This document shows positions 24,968 to 34,898 of a DNA stretch of 64,000 bases, piece after piece. Positions within the stretch are counted from its first letter, which is position 1. The number at the start of each line of letters is the position of its first letter. The stretch is from Pelobates cultripes (Eukaryota; Chordata; Amphibia; Anura; Pelobatidae), in contig OW240917.1 of the NCBI GenBank assembly GCA_933207985.1, positions 119,476,754 through 119,540,753 on the forward strand, in the 5' to 3' direction. The notes under the pieces were generated by a model. It was not told where the DNA came from. It ran no database searches and saw only the letters and a program-made list of their open reading frames with translations. The position numbers and the translations under genes were made by a program.

Positions 24968-25048
24968 ATGAAAGTTTTTTTGGATGATTACTCAAGAAAA
25001 GACTTTGGCTCCAGGAGAGACACACAGTTCAGTGACTGCACCTTTTAG
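24968..25048 (+). other. Upstream ORF (26 codons) in the presumed LEF1 leader
   Basis: ATG at 24968 reads MKVFLDDYSRKDFGSRRDTQ and ends at TAG 25046-25048, 286 nt before the LEF1 start codon. No similarity is recognised. Too short for a confident gene call. It is recorded because it could gate translation of LEF1. Confidence 0.35.
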
Positions 25049-25334
25049 GATCTGAGCGGCAGACTGATCGGTAGCCAGCCTCAGGAGGGGACTGTCCTGG
25101 CCATTCTGAAGGGAATAATCACATTTTGGGGAACTGTATCCACACTTGTAAGAGACAACTACTCCAAATTGGATATAGCCTGGCATTTACAAGACATTTA
25201 AGCTTTAATTTGGGTCGTTACTGGGTTACGCTTCAGTTTTATAGATTGTCTGGGGGGGGGCGTTTTTGTTTTGTTTTTTTACACAATTTGCTTAGCCCCG
25301 TTTGCACAATAGAGGTGTAATCTATAGCGGAGCT

Positions 25335-25547
25335 ATGCCTCAGCTCTCTGGAGCAGGAGGAGGTAATGGGGGTGGAGGAGATCCTGAATTATGTGCCACA
25401 GACGAGATGATCCCATTCAAGGATGAAGGGGATCCTCAAAAGGAGAAAATCTACGCTGAGATTAGCCACCCGGAGGAGGAGGGTGACCTGGCAGACATCA
25501 AGTCTTCTTTAGTCAACGAGAGTGAAATCATTCCAAACAGCCACGAG
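25335..25547 (+). CDS. LEF1: LEF1 coding exon 1 (beta-catenin-binding domain)
   Basis: Encodes the N-terminus of lymphoid enhancer-binding factor 1, 71 residues from [10 protein letters not shown] to IIPNSHE. LEF1 is a nuclear HMG-box factor that recruits beta-catenin to Wnt target genes. The N-terminal segment here is the beta-catenin-binding domain. The block [20 protein letters not shown] followed by [20 protein letters not shown] is nearly identical to the known family sequence, including the acidic 'DE' contact residues and the following helix. A glycine-rich run (residues 6-15) precedes it. The start is secure: the first ATG after an in-frame TAG at 25293, with G at -3. The exon ends at a GTAAAC donor (25548) in phase 0. 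Reading on past the donor gives VNRGIDL and a stop soon after, as expected for intron. Confidence 0.97.
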
Positions 25548-26269
25548 GTAAACAGGGGGATTGATCTCACAGCAGGCACCTGAGTGAGTGTGGAGAGGCA
25601 CTGGTGTTTGCGTGCACACGTGTGTGTGGTTACAGGAGTTATCCGTAAACCAGATGGATAGGATCTGTTTCTTAGTATGGCTGTTATAGCTCACGGAGCA
25701 GTAACATTGCAGAGGACGTCACTTGCTTTTGAGTCAATGTTTCATATTGACATGCTGCGTTAGAAAACCAACTATTTATTGATAATATGAACCGGCTGCT
25801 TAGAATTCTAACTTCACTTGCATGATTGTTTATGGGAGCAATCACCATAGAAACCATTGGAATGTTTCTGATTGCACCATTCTTAGAACGTTGCCCCTGG
25901 CCTGCTTCCCTTGACTTATAGGGGCTATGTAACTGTTGCCTAACCCATGATTACAGCAGTCCACGTCATGATGTGTCACTCAGGTTTTAGTAGCAGTTCA
26001 TCTGATATCCCCTTCTAACACAACAAAAGATGGCTCTTGACACACACTGAATGAACTGACCTGAAAGCATAGCCCAGGTCACAAAAGTTCAACATTTTGG
26101 AATGTTATCATGTATGTAACTAGATTTATACAATAAAATGTGGTGAGTTGAAAATCCTTTTGCAAAGTTTAGTCCATAATTGCCTGATAGGGTGAGAAGA
26201 ATCTTCTAATTAGCTGGAGCATTTAAACTTTTCCATATTGATGACTTTTGTTTAAATAACCACACCAAC

Positions 26270-26640
26270 CTGCTGTAATAGTTATGGTGCCAGGTGTATC
26301 CTGGCCCAGTTCACCAATAATAGAGGAAACCATTATAGCAATGGTTTGCCCTCATATCTGGGGTCCCTGCTGGACTCCAATGCTTCCTGTTGGTTCAGTG
26401 ACACGTTTCCTGCTTCTTCAGTGCTGCAGAAGTCGAAAGCTGCTGCCATCGCCATTACTTTGAGAATGTCAGCCGCCCGCTCTCAGCCAGTGAATGCAAG
26501 TCTGTGCAAAGTTGCACAGAATTGACATTGGCTGATGACGGGTAAAACGCTGCACATACAGACTCCAGGTGTGGAGACCACTTCAAATCACTGAAGAGGT
26601 CATGGTGCATGGAGTAACCCTTTTCATCTTTTATAATTGT
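26270..26640. repeat. Probable miniature element
   Basis: It opens with 'tagttatggtgccaggtgta' and closes with 'gaggtcatggtgcatggagt' followed by 'aaccctttt'. The closing motif recurs at about 32020-32050, suggesting a shared family end. Precise borders and target duplication were not found. Confidence 0.45.
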
Positions 26641-27938
26641 GGATTCATCACACACCTGGGTTTAATCAGTATACACTGAGGGGTTTATTCACTAAGCTAC
26701 AATTTTTAGGAAATCAAAATGGCAAAACAAAATTTCGACAGAAATAGCAAAGGTTTGACTGTAGTCATGTTGAATTTTTCTTCTCTATAATTCGGAATTA
26801 GGTTAAAAAAAACCCTTGACTTGTGGTGCATTGAAAACCAAATTGCTAAATGTAGGCAAAAATAGTTCAAGATTTGAATATAACCGAGCTGGATGAATAG
26901 TCTAAATCAGGAATTTTTGCCTAATTTGTGTACTTTGTTCTTCAATTCACTAGAATTGGGTGTTTAATGAATAAATGCCACTGTTAATTGAATATATTCA
27001 GCTGAGATATCAATTAAATCTATTGCAGGGTTGCCATTTCATAAGCATTGGTTTTGACTTCTTGGACAGTCTGTTTCTTCTAGAAAGCCTGTCATATAAT
27101 TGGGGTTTCTCTCCAACCAGTTTAAAGAAAGAGGTGAAAAAAAATTAAAAACAAATGTGTATTTGAATGTAGAAAGCATGTGTTTGTTATATGTGAAATA
27201 ACAGCTGTGGCCACTTCACAAATAAGAGCACTTATAATTGGGCGTTATAAAGCAAGGAAACAATATCTCTGAATATTGTCACCTGTGGAGTGGTAGCTAT
27301 CTGTTGTATCTCTATAAAGAGCTAGATTTATGTCACTCATGGCCTTCAAGAATTGCATCCAGTCGGCTTCTTTATAGTTTTTCTAGATTCTATATTTTGC
27401 AAGCATCTGTCGCAGTTGAATGTTGTTGCACATTTTGTTACGTCCTGTTGCTTTATTCTGGGCAAAGTGCCATTAAGGTGGAGAATCACAGCTTTGTGCC
27501 AACTGTTCTGGAGATTAATTTTCATGATGGGATTCCCCTTCAGTACTGTTTGTTTTTGTTGCTGTGGTTTCACTGTAGTTTGGTAGTGGATTCATGGCCC
27601 CCACTAGACCGATATAACATGCTACTTTTAATATTCCCTGTGATAATCATATCTTCGTTATTTAGTTGTGTTTTTTTTTTGTGTTGCGGGGGAGGGTTCC
27701 AAGTGGACATCCGATGATTAGTAGCAGTAACATGAAGGAACATTTAGCAGCGCTCTTGAGTTCCAAAAATATTTACACCGTAATAATTTAGATTACTGGG
27801 TTTTCACCCCCAGGGGCTGGACCCAAACTCTGTATCCCCAGGTTCCATATTCATTGTAAACGAAGTTTACTGTCGTGACGCTGCTTCCCTGGCTTCAGTG
27901 GTGACCATTTGAAGCGTCTAATGTAGATGTTTTTCTTT

Positions 27939-28051
<113 letters not shown>

Positions 28052-28472
28052 GCAGATGCACAGGTCCTATGTACATAATGTGGGACCTTCATTAAAAAAA
28101 AAAATGGTTAAGAACAATTGCTTTAGAACAAAGTATTGTATAACCTGTCAAGGATGTGTTCTACTCCTTACTAATTCTTTTTAGCAATGCATTTTTATTA
28201 AGTAGCTTACAGGACCAATAAAAGCATCCAGACTACTTTATCTCAATGAAATGATCTGGGTGCAGTGGTCCTTTAGTTTTAATTGCTGTTTAATAGATAT
28301 GGCAATGCTTAAATTGCAGGGTTAAATACACCTCTAGTGAGGCGCTTCCATTGTTAGAAACAAAATAAAACTCTTTTCTCACAGCTAACCTCCTTTTCAT
28401 TGGAGGAGCACAGCGCTGGGCACACATGCACTTTTTGTCACCAATCCTCCCCTGAGGAACCATTGGATTAGA

Positions 28473-28603
28473 CCAGTTTTCCAAACTCTGGCCCTCCACA
28501 TGTTGCTGAACTACAACTCACATGATTCTTTGAATTCAATATCCAGAGAATCGTGGGAGTTTTAGTTCAGCAACATCTGGAGGGCCAGAATTTGGAGAAC
28601 CCT
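28473..28603. mobile_element. 131-bp hAT-type MITE with 8-bp target duplication
   Basis: The two halves are near-complete reverse complements: 'ctggccctccacatgttgct' on the left pairs with 'agcaacatctggagggccag' on the right. The identical octamer GGATTAGA flanks it at 28465-28472 and 28604-28611. Eight-base duplications are the signature of hAT transposases. No coding capacity. Confidence 0.85.
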
Positions 28604-28751
28604 GGATTAGACGAAAGATAATTTTCATCTCGAGAGGCAGATCAAGTGGCTGCAAGTTCTCTATCTCTTGTTGGAAAACAAAAGGTAAGCAATAACCTTT
28701 ATTCTATAATTTATTTAAGTTTGGGGGTGAAGGGATTCATCTTAATAAAGA

Positions 28752-28803
28752 GAACACTATAGTTTTAGGAATACACTAAAGTATTCCTAACACTATAGTG
28801 TTC
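28752..28803. repeat. Short perfect-stem hairpin, MITE remnant
   Basis: 'gaacactatag' plus 'ttaggaatac' on the left pairs with 'gtattcctaa' plus 'cactatagtgttc' on the right around a 6-nt loop. The core 'aacactatagtgtt' also begins the element at about 55328, so this looks like the end-to-end remnant of that family. Confidence 0.7.
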
Positions 28804-29024
28804 CTTTTATTTACAACACAAACAGGATACACAGTATATACCTAATCACGTGCACTAATATGAGAGCACAATGACTGTGAGCTTCTTGTTGAGTCTATAT
28901 TTCACAATCATAGTCCATACAATGACTTCTAAAGCAATGATGTGTTCTTAAGACCCAAGAAAGAAAGTACGTACACATGTTCTAGTAACAATTTCAATGA
29001 TGATATATAGTAGATTTTTTAAAG

Positions 29025-29426
29025 TTAAAGGACCACTATAGTGCCAGGAAAACATACTAGTTTTCCTGGCACTATAGTGTCCTGAGGGTGCCCCCACCCT
29101 CTGGTCCCCCTCCCGCCGGGCTCTAGGAGGTTGAAGGTGTTAAACTTACCTTTTTCTCCAACGCCGGGCGGGGGACTCTCTGCCTCCTCTCCTCCTGCTC
29201 GGCTGAATGCGCATGCGCGGCAAGAGCCGCGCGCGCATTCAGCCAGTCTCATAGGAAAGCATTCACAATGAGACAGCCACTAGAGGCTGGATTAACTCTA
29301 ATATAAACATAGCACTTTCTCTGAAACTGCTATGTTTATAGAAAAAAGGGTTAATCCTAGATGGACCTGGCACCCAGACCACTTCATTAAGCTGAAGTGG
29401 TCTGGGTGCCTATAGTGGTCCTTTAA
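29025..29426. mobile_element. TTAA-flanked MITE, family B (copy 3)
   Basis: 402 bp between TTAA at 29025-29028 and 29423-29426, with terminal repeats 'aggaccactatagtgccagg' and '..cctatagtggtcct'. The same internal hairpins as copies 1 and 2 ('aaacatagca' pair, 'ggctgaatgcgcatgcgcgg' pair) are present. Inserted in LEF1 intron 1. Confidence 0.88.
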
Positions 29427-30413
29427 GACCATTTTGGTCAGCGCATTTTGGTTGCGTGAAAAAAAAGGTTTAGGACGTATATATTGCGCGTTAAGGGTAT
29501 ATTAACCATGTACTGATATGATATACTTTGCTGCCATCACAACATGGTCTTTAAAGCCTATTATGGAATTTACTGCTTAATTACTGTGGATAGCTGTATA
29601 TAGCACTGCTGTCAGTAAATAATTGGGTCGTTCATTTTATTTGTGATCCTTAAAGGCGAGATTGTTATTACAGCATAGATTATCATTGGTCCTTTTAGGA
29701 TTTAAACAAAGGTAAGAAAGAATACCGTTAAACTATAATGGACTGTAGTAAACGTGCATCCAGGCATTCAGAGAACTAGAGACTGCCCTGACCCTATTAA
29801 AATAACCCATTTAAATAAGCATAGTGTCATAACATGCCTTTTGACAGTATTAGTGTAAATAAGGGGAAAAATAGGATCAGATGGTTGACACAATAGCCTG
29901 GAAGAGGTCCGTCTTACCAGATACCCTACTTCCTTTTTTATTTATTTATTTGGGCCTTTTGCCATCCCAAGTAGGAGGGCTGTGGAGTCAGTACTCAATT
30001 TATTGGTTATCTCAGCCATTGAGGCAGGGTATGCCAAGGTCAGTAAAAACACCTTTCCCAATCAGAGGGTGGCATTGACACACATTCTCTCACACACTCA
30101 CAAATTTATAATGTTTTTTATTCAATTTATATCCATCCAGCCTCCATACCTTTGGGAGAGCTGGATTGGATCCTTTCCCTAGGGTCCAGTGTGACTCCTG
30201 TTTAGTGATGCTAGGGCCGGAGTGACATCATATCCAGGCTCCCAGAATCACCGCAGGGCACATGAGGGAGCAGAGCAAGATGAGCAGGAAGATGACCGCT
30301 CCCTTAGGGCCGCCTCCATAGCTCGCAGCCGTCTGGCTCGGGTGGTCCAGGCGCCAGGAAAATATTCTGGCATTTGGCAAGCGCTGAGATAGATTGAGAC
30401 ATTGATATTTCTC

Positions 30414-30487
30414 CCTAAATGTGTGTGTGTGTGTGTGTGTGTGTATAATATAATATATAAAAATGTTATTATACACACACATTTAGG
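30414..30487. repeat. Hairpin containing a (GT)n microsatellite
   Basis: 'ccctaaatgtgtgtgtg' on the left pairs with 'cacacacatttaggg' on the right, enclosing a TATAAT-rich spacer. Confidence 0.8.
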
Positions 30488-31559
30488 GAGAACTGGCACA
30501 TGGCCTTACCACTAGGTGACCGGCTGGAGAAAGATGTACCATTGTGCACATGCGTGCCATTCATGAGTAAAAAAGTAAACTACACGCTGATGTTTTCTGT
30601 TTACGTGTAAACTCCCACCATCTTTTTAATCATATAATAGAATTGCCTTTTGTATGTATGCAGTAAGGAAAACATTATTTGATTTTTATAGGAAATGGGA
30701 CTATTTCTTGACTTTTGCTGCCAAGTCGCGGCCCAAACTGCAAGTATATGAGTCCGCAGGCCTAGCTTAGACATTTTTGGGGGTTGACTTGTGTCTCAAA
30801 TATACAGGCATAAATCTATAAAACAACTTTAGGTTTTGGTGGTCTACTGCCGCTTATATACGTTACATTGAGTAACCCAAAACTGCGTTCTACTCCTCCT
30901 CCCTGCAAAGTAGACTTGGAAAGAGAAGATAGGGAAGAGTAACTAACATAGAGGGAAGCAGGCCTCTTGATGTCAATGTAGTTAAAATTGCATAGTCCAT
31001 GAGAAGAGTTTCTAACCGTTAGTGGGCGTCTTTTTCCTAATTATGTTCTGGGTGGATGTTGGCCTGAACTTTGAATTGCAACATCGTTGCAACATGAAAT
31101 GTTTTGATAGTGGCAGAATGGCAATGGCACTAATTATGTTAGTAAAATTGTGCCAGAGTGTGTGTGTGTGTGTGTGTCTGTATGGTAAGGGAAAAAAATT
31201 AATAAAATAAACAAATGACTGATTATTATTAACATAAATGTTTTATATCATTAACAAATTATGTTAAATCAAAAACCTCGATTCTTGGTTAGTTTAGTAG
31301 TTCAGCAGGGTAAAAAGAAAATTAAATTTAACAGTTGATAGCTGTAGGATTCTTTTACAGAGATGTTAAAAGATGATGCATAAAAATACAATATAGAGGG
31401 CATACCACATGTGTCAGTTTCCAAATATTGTATTTGCTTTATAAGGCTAAACAGGAATACGAATTGGGAGTGAAAAAGCACAAAGACAATTATCTTCTGT
31501 ACTGAAATAGTTTGTGTTTTCATTCAATACCTGCAGGAGCCCTGCTAGAGCATTATAAA

Positions 31560-32060
31560 TTAAAGGGTTAGTGCAACCAAAAATAAACTGTGGTTTTTAT
31601 AAAACACAGTTTTTGGTTAAAGTAGTCCTAATCTTGCTGGTCAATGACCTCCTGTCTCCAACTCTCCAGATTAACAGAATACATAAATGAAACCTCTAAA
31701 GTTACCTTACTCTCCAGCTTTACACTCTCCCCCAGTGACATCACTGCCCCTCGCAGGAGGGAGGACAGGTTGACGGTAGAACAGGGACAGCCGGGGGTAG
31801 ATGGGTGTGGCATGCCACCATTGGCTCTCTGGTGGTAGCATGCTGTCCGTGCTGGTGTAATTTTGCACATAATTGACAAATTAACAGTAACCATTAGAAA
31901 CTCTAGTTCTGGGCTGGCTGCCAGAGGTGGGGTTGCACCTGCTGTAGAGGTGTTAATCTCCTTATGTGCAATGTTGTAAGTGAAATGTTTCATGTACAGA
32001 CTCCAGGCTCAAATTAATGAAGTGGTCATGGTGCTTGGAGTAACCCTTGACACAATGTGT
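31560..32060. repeat. Probable miniature element
   Basis: Begins 'ttaaagggttagtgcaacca' with an internal hairpin ('aaaaataaactgtggttttt'/'aaaacacagtttttgg') and ends 'gtggtcatggtgcttggagt' with 'aaccctt', the same ending as the 26270-26640 element. The middle is unique-looking. Confidence 0.45.
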
Positions 32061-32550
32061 ACAGAGATGTTGTATTATGAAAAGGAAAGGAAGTCACATG
32101 CTCAAATTAACCTCCACCAATCAAATTAGCAAAACATTATTATTATTTTTTTTCAAATAATTTTTATTAAAGTTTTTAAATTTTGTATAACAAGTAATAA
32201 TAATACAAACATTGTATTAGGAGTAGGAAAGGAAGGGGAACTTGGAAATGGGAAGGGTTATCCATCCATCATTGAAATAAGCATAACAATGTATATGGCA
32301 AAACATTTTTTACATCAATGCACTTTAACAATAAATATATCAAAGACCATAAACTGTTTTGATTTTTTTTCTTCCCATTTATCCCAATTATATTTTAATA
32401 TTAGGAAACCATGCATATTAGCTCTATGCGATAATTTGTGTGCCTTGTTTTCTAGAATTAAATTAAAAACTTCTCTGAGAGATGGCACATTTTGGGACTT
32501 CCAATGTCTAGGTAAACAGGATGTAGCAGCGATCAGAATGTGGCCTATGA

Positions 32551-32921
32551 TTATTTTATCTGATCTATTAACGGACTCCGGGAGTTTTTTTTAAATAAGG
32601 CTAGTTCCGAAGTTAAGATGCTAATGGGTCTGTTCACTTTAATAATTAGATCATGAATCATTTTCCAATAATTAGTTAATTTGGGGCAAAACCACCAGAT
32701 ATGGGCCATATTGCCCACACCTCCACAGTCTCTCCAACACCGGTCAGAATACATATTGTTCATGTTGTGCAATATAGATGGAGCCAGGTACCAGCGATAT
32801 AAAATTTTATAATGATTTTCAAAATGGTCGGTGCAATACGAAATACCTTTTAAACCTTTAAAAAAAACGAATCATTCTTCTAAATCGTACTGTGCACCCA
32901 ACTCCGTCTCCCATGACAACA
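32551..32921 (-). pseudogene. L1 ORF2 C-terminal Cys/His knuckle region
   Basis: Minus-strand continuation of the same ORF2 downstream of the nested insertion. YKILYRWYLAPSILHNMNNM leads into SDRCWRDCGGVGNMAHIWWF with a following Cys, the conserved knuckle of L1 ORF2 C-termini, then PKLTNYW. A stop separates the first part from the segment at 32921, so it is non-functional. Confidence 0.8.
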
Positions 32922-33407
32922 TATGTTTTAATTTACAAAGGAAAAAATAGAGATGAGGAAAAAGCAACCCTTGAAGAAAAGGGAGCAAAATCCCTCAAAA
33001 CCAGTACCCCAAATAGAGCAAATTATTAAAAATTACAAACGGATGTGTATCTAGCACAAGTAACAAAATAATAAACTTTTATTGATAATTAGAAAAATCC
33101 AGATACCACATATCTAAAATATACCAGACAGCCTCAAAATAAAAGGTGGAGGGACACCAAAAGAAAATATTCCAGTCCAGATCAATATAAAATTCGGAGA
33201 TAGACACTAGGTGAATATATCGACTCACTCACAAAGTAGCAAAGATTATAGTTACTACAGAGTGTAGCAATATCTGTGAAAAAAAAAGTATATAATTTCC
33301 ATATTCTTAGAGACTTACTGGAATAGAATCAGGGTCCTCCCAACCAATATGATATTAAATATCTATAAATGAAGCCCACCCTCTCCTCTCTTATCCCCGC
33401 TTACTGT

Positions 33408-33452
33408 GCCCTTGAGAAAGGCGATACTGTGTCGCCGAAACGCGCGTTGTTT
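33408..33452 (+). ncRNA. Hammerhead-ribozyme-like motif, degenerate
   Basis: A 5-bp stem II (GGCGA...TCGCC around tactgtg) is followed by the invariant GAAAC and then GCGCGTT, which can form a short stem III (AC/GU) before a UH cleavage-type position. The upstream CUGAUGA box is altered (TTGAGAA), so catalysis is doubtful. It lies in the loop of the inverted-repeat element. Confidence 0.35.
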
Positions 33453-33862
33453 TTTTTTTTTGGGGGTGGGGGGGAGGTGGGCTTCTTTTCCACACCCTAC
33501 AGACAGCTCTCTTGAAGTCTGCTACAGCAAATACAAGAACCTTCTCTATCTACTCTTACTTTATTTTCCTTCCACTTGCCGCTCTCTGTCCTTTTCGATT
33601 TACTAATCTTTTTGATTTATACTGAGATAATCTAGCTAAGATATTTTTATAGTAAGCCATCAAGAGTAAGCAAGCTATAAACTGCTCTTAAGCAGTATTT
33701 ATATATATTTTTTTTCACATGTAAGAAGGGGAAGAAAGAGGAGGCAATAAGAGGGGATAAGAGAGGAGAGGGTGGGCTTCATTTATAGATATTTAATATC
33801 ATATTGGTTGGGAGGACCCTGATTCTATTCCAGTAAGTCTCTAAGAATATGGAAATTATATA

Positions 33863-34344
33863 AAGTCCTATTGTCTCCTTGCACACACACTTCAATGTGG
33901 ATTTCTGCCTGGTGCTGTCAAGCCAATGCCATAATATGCACAAATATAGGGAACAAGAGGCAAGCACTCACGGTCTTTTGGTTTCTTTAAAACGATTTTC
34001 CTTTTATTTCATTGCTTAAAACTTGATCGACGTTTCAGCCACAGTACATGGTTTTCATCTTTCAATTCCGGGTAGCGGTAGATTGACGCATGCGCAGAGA
34101 TGGCGATAGAACGCCGGGGAAGCGGTACAGCCTTCAGGTGGTGAGTGTTTTAATCATTAATTGTATAATTTGTTTTGCTATATAAACGTGTTATTTGTAA
34201 TGCATATTTTGAGCTGTAAAGATCCTGATGAAAGCCATGTACTGTGGCTGAAACGTCGATCAAGTTTTAAGCAATGAAATAAAAGGAAAATCGTTTTAAA
34301 GAAACCAAAAGACCGCGAGTGCTTGCCTTCTTGTTCCCTATATT
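33863..34344 (-). mobile_element. 482-bp inverted-repeat element with 15-bp target duplication, nested inside the previous element
   Basis: The 15-mer TATGGAAATTATATA occurs at 33848-33862 and 34345-34359. The opposite arm of the host element supplies the uninterrupted version of this site (near 33284-33300). On the minus strand: arm 1 (34344 to about 34229), loop, arm 2 (about 34056 to 33948), then a unique tail of about 85 nt (to 33863). Both arms hold 'aagcaatgaaataaaaggaa' or its complement and a hammerhead-like core. Same architecture as its host, but unrelated in sequence. No coding frame. Confidence 0.65.
34217..34266 (+). ncRNA. Hammerhead-ribozyme-like motif
   Basis: CTGATGA (34225-34231), a 4-bp stem II (AGCC...GGCT around atgtactgt), then GAAAC (34250-34254) and GTC. 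One extra A separates CTGATGA from stem II, and stem III would be minimal, so it is hammerhead-like rather than canonical. The inverted arm at about 34021-34056 carries a second, more mutated version on the minus strand, which is the sense strand of this element judged by its tail. Confidence 0.45.
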
Positions 34345-34848
34345 TATGGAAATTATATAGATACTTTTTTTTTTTTTTTTCACAGATATTGCTACACTCT
34401 GTAGTAACTATAATCTTTGCTACTTTGTGAGTGAGTCAATATATTCACCTAGTGTCTATCTCCGAATTTTATATTGATCTGAACTGGAATATTTTCTTTT
34501 GGTGTCCCTCCACCTTTTATTTTGAGGCTGTCTGGTATATTTTAGATACGTGGTACCTGGATTTTTCTAATTATCAATAAAAGTTTATTATTTTGTTACT
34601 TGTGCTAGATATACATCCGTTTGTAATTTTTAATACTTTGCTCTATTTGGGGTACTGGTTTTGAGGGATTTTGCTCCCTTTTCTTCAAGGGTTGCTTTTT
34701 TCTCATCTCTATTTTTTCCTTTGTAAAATTGTTAATTAAGGGTTAAGCCCTCTTAGTACCCCTGTAACCCTTTCCTTTGCACTCCTTGCTGGATTTCTTC
34801 TATCTAGGAGTGCATTTTGTTCAAATTCTTATTCTATGTTTTAATTTA

Positions 34849-34898
34849 ACTAAGGGATGGCATTATAAAACAAATAACATAAGGATATCATACCTTTC
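34849..34898 (-). other. L1 segment between insertion and RT relic
   Basis: Short L1 ORF2 stretch that continues across the target duplication into the C-terminal relic. It proves that the two L1 halves were once contiguous. Confidence 0.6.

Larger units (their letters stand above)
24160..25334 (+). promoter_or_regulatory. LEF1: LEF1 promoter and 5' untranslated region (boundaries uncertain)
   Basis: This is the sequence directly upstream of the LEF1 initiation codon. It becomes richer in purine/pyrimidine tracts and GC (24200-24450 and 24540-25110) and has no obvious TATA box at a fixed distance. LEF1 in other vertebrates has a long 5' leader of about a kilobase and a TATA-less promoter, so the transcription start may lie around 24.2-24.6 kb. 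The exact site is not visible. An in-frame TAG at 25293-25295 precedes the ATG. Short upstream reading frames begin at 24859 and 24968. One CTTTGTA candidate TCF/LEF motif is at 24737-24743. Confidence 0.6.
32936..34834 (+). mobile_element. Inverted-repeat, hammerhead-bearing element with 14-bp target duplication inside L1 (Penelope-like, inferred)
   Basis: Flanked by TATGTTTTAATTTA at 32922-32935 and 34835-34848. Arm 1 (about 32938-33394) begins almost at the duplication. Arm 2 (about 33752-34722) is its reverse complement, interrupted at 33862 by a second element. The ~360-bp loop has a hammerhead-like core at 33408-33450 on the + strand. After arm 2 comes a unique tail of about 110 nt (34723-34834). 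No reverse transcriptase or GIY-YIG endonuclease frame is present. Long inverted terminal segments, 10-16 bp duplications and hammerhead motifs are known features of Penelope-like elements. The family call is an inference. Confidence 0.6.

Noticed and set aside
25302..25334. In-frame extension of LEF1 upstream of the ATG, beginning at TTG 25302
   Set aside because: No ATG there, an in-frame TAG at 25293, and the family starts at MPQLSG.
20851..25334. Clustered TCF/LEF sites in the LEF1 promoter region
   Set aside because: Only three scattered CTTTGWW matches, about what chance predicts for this length.
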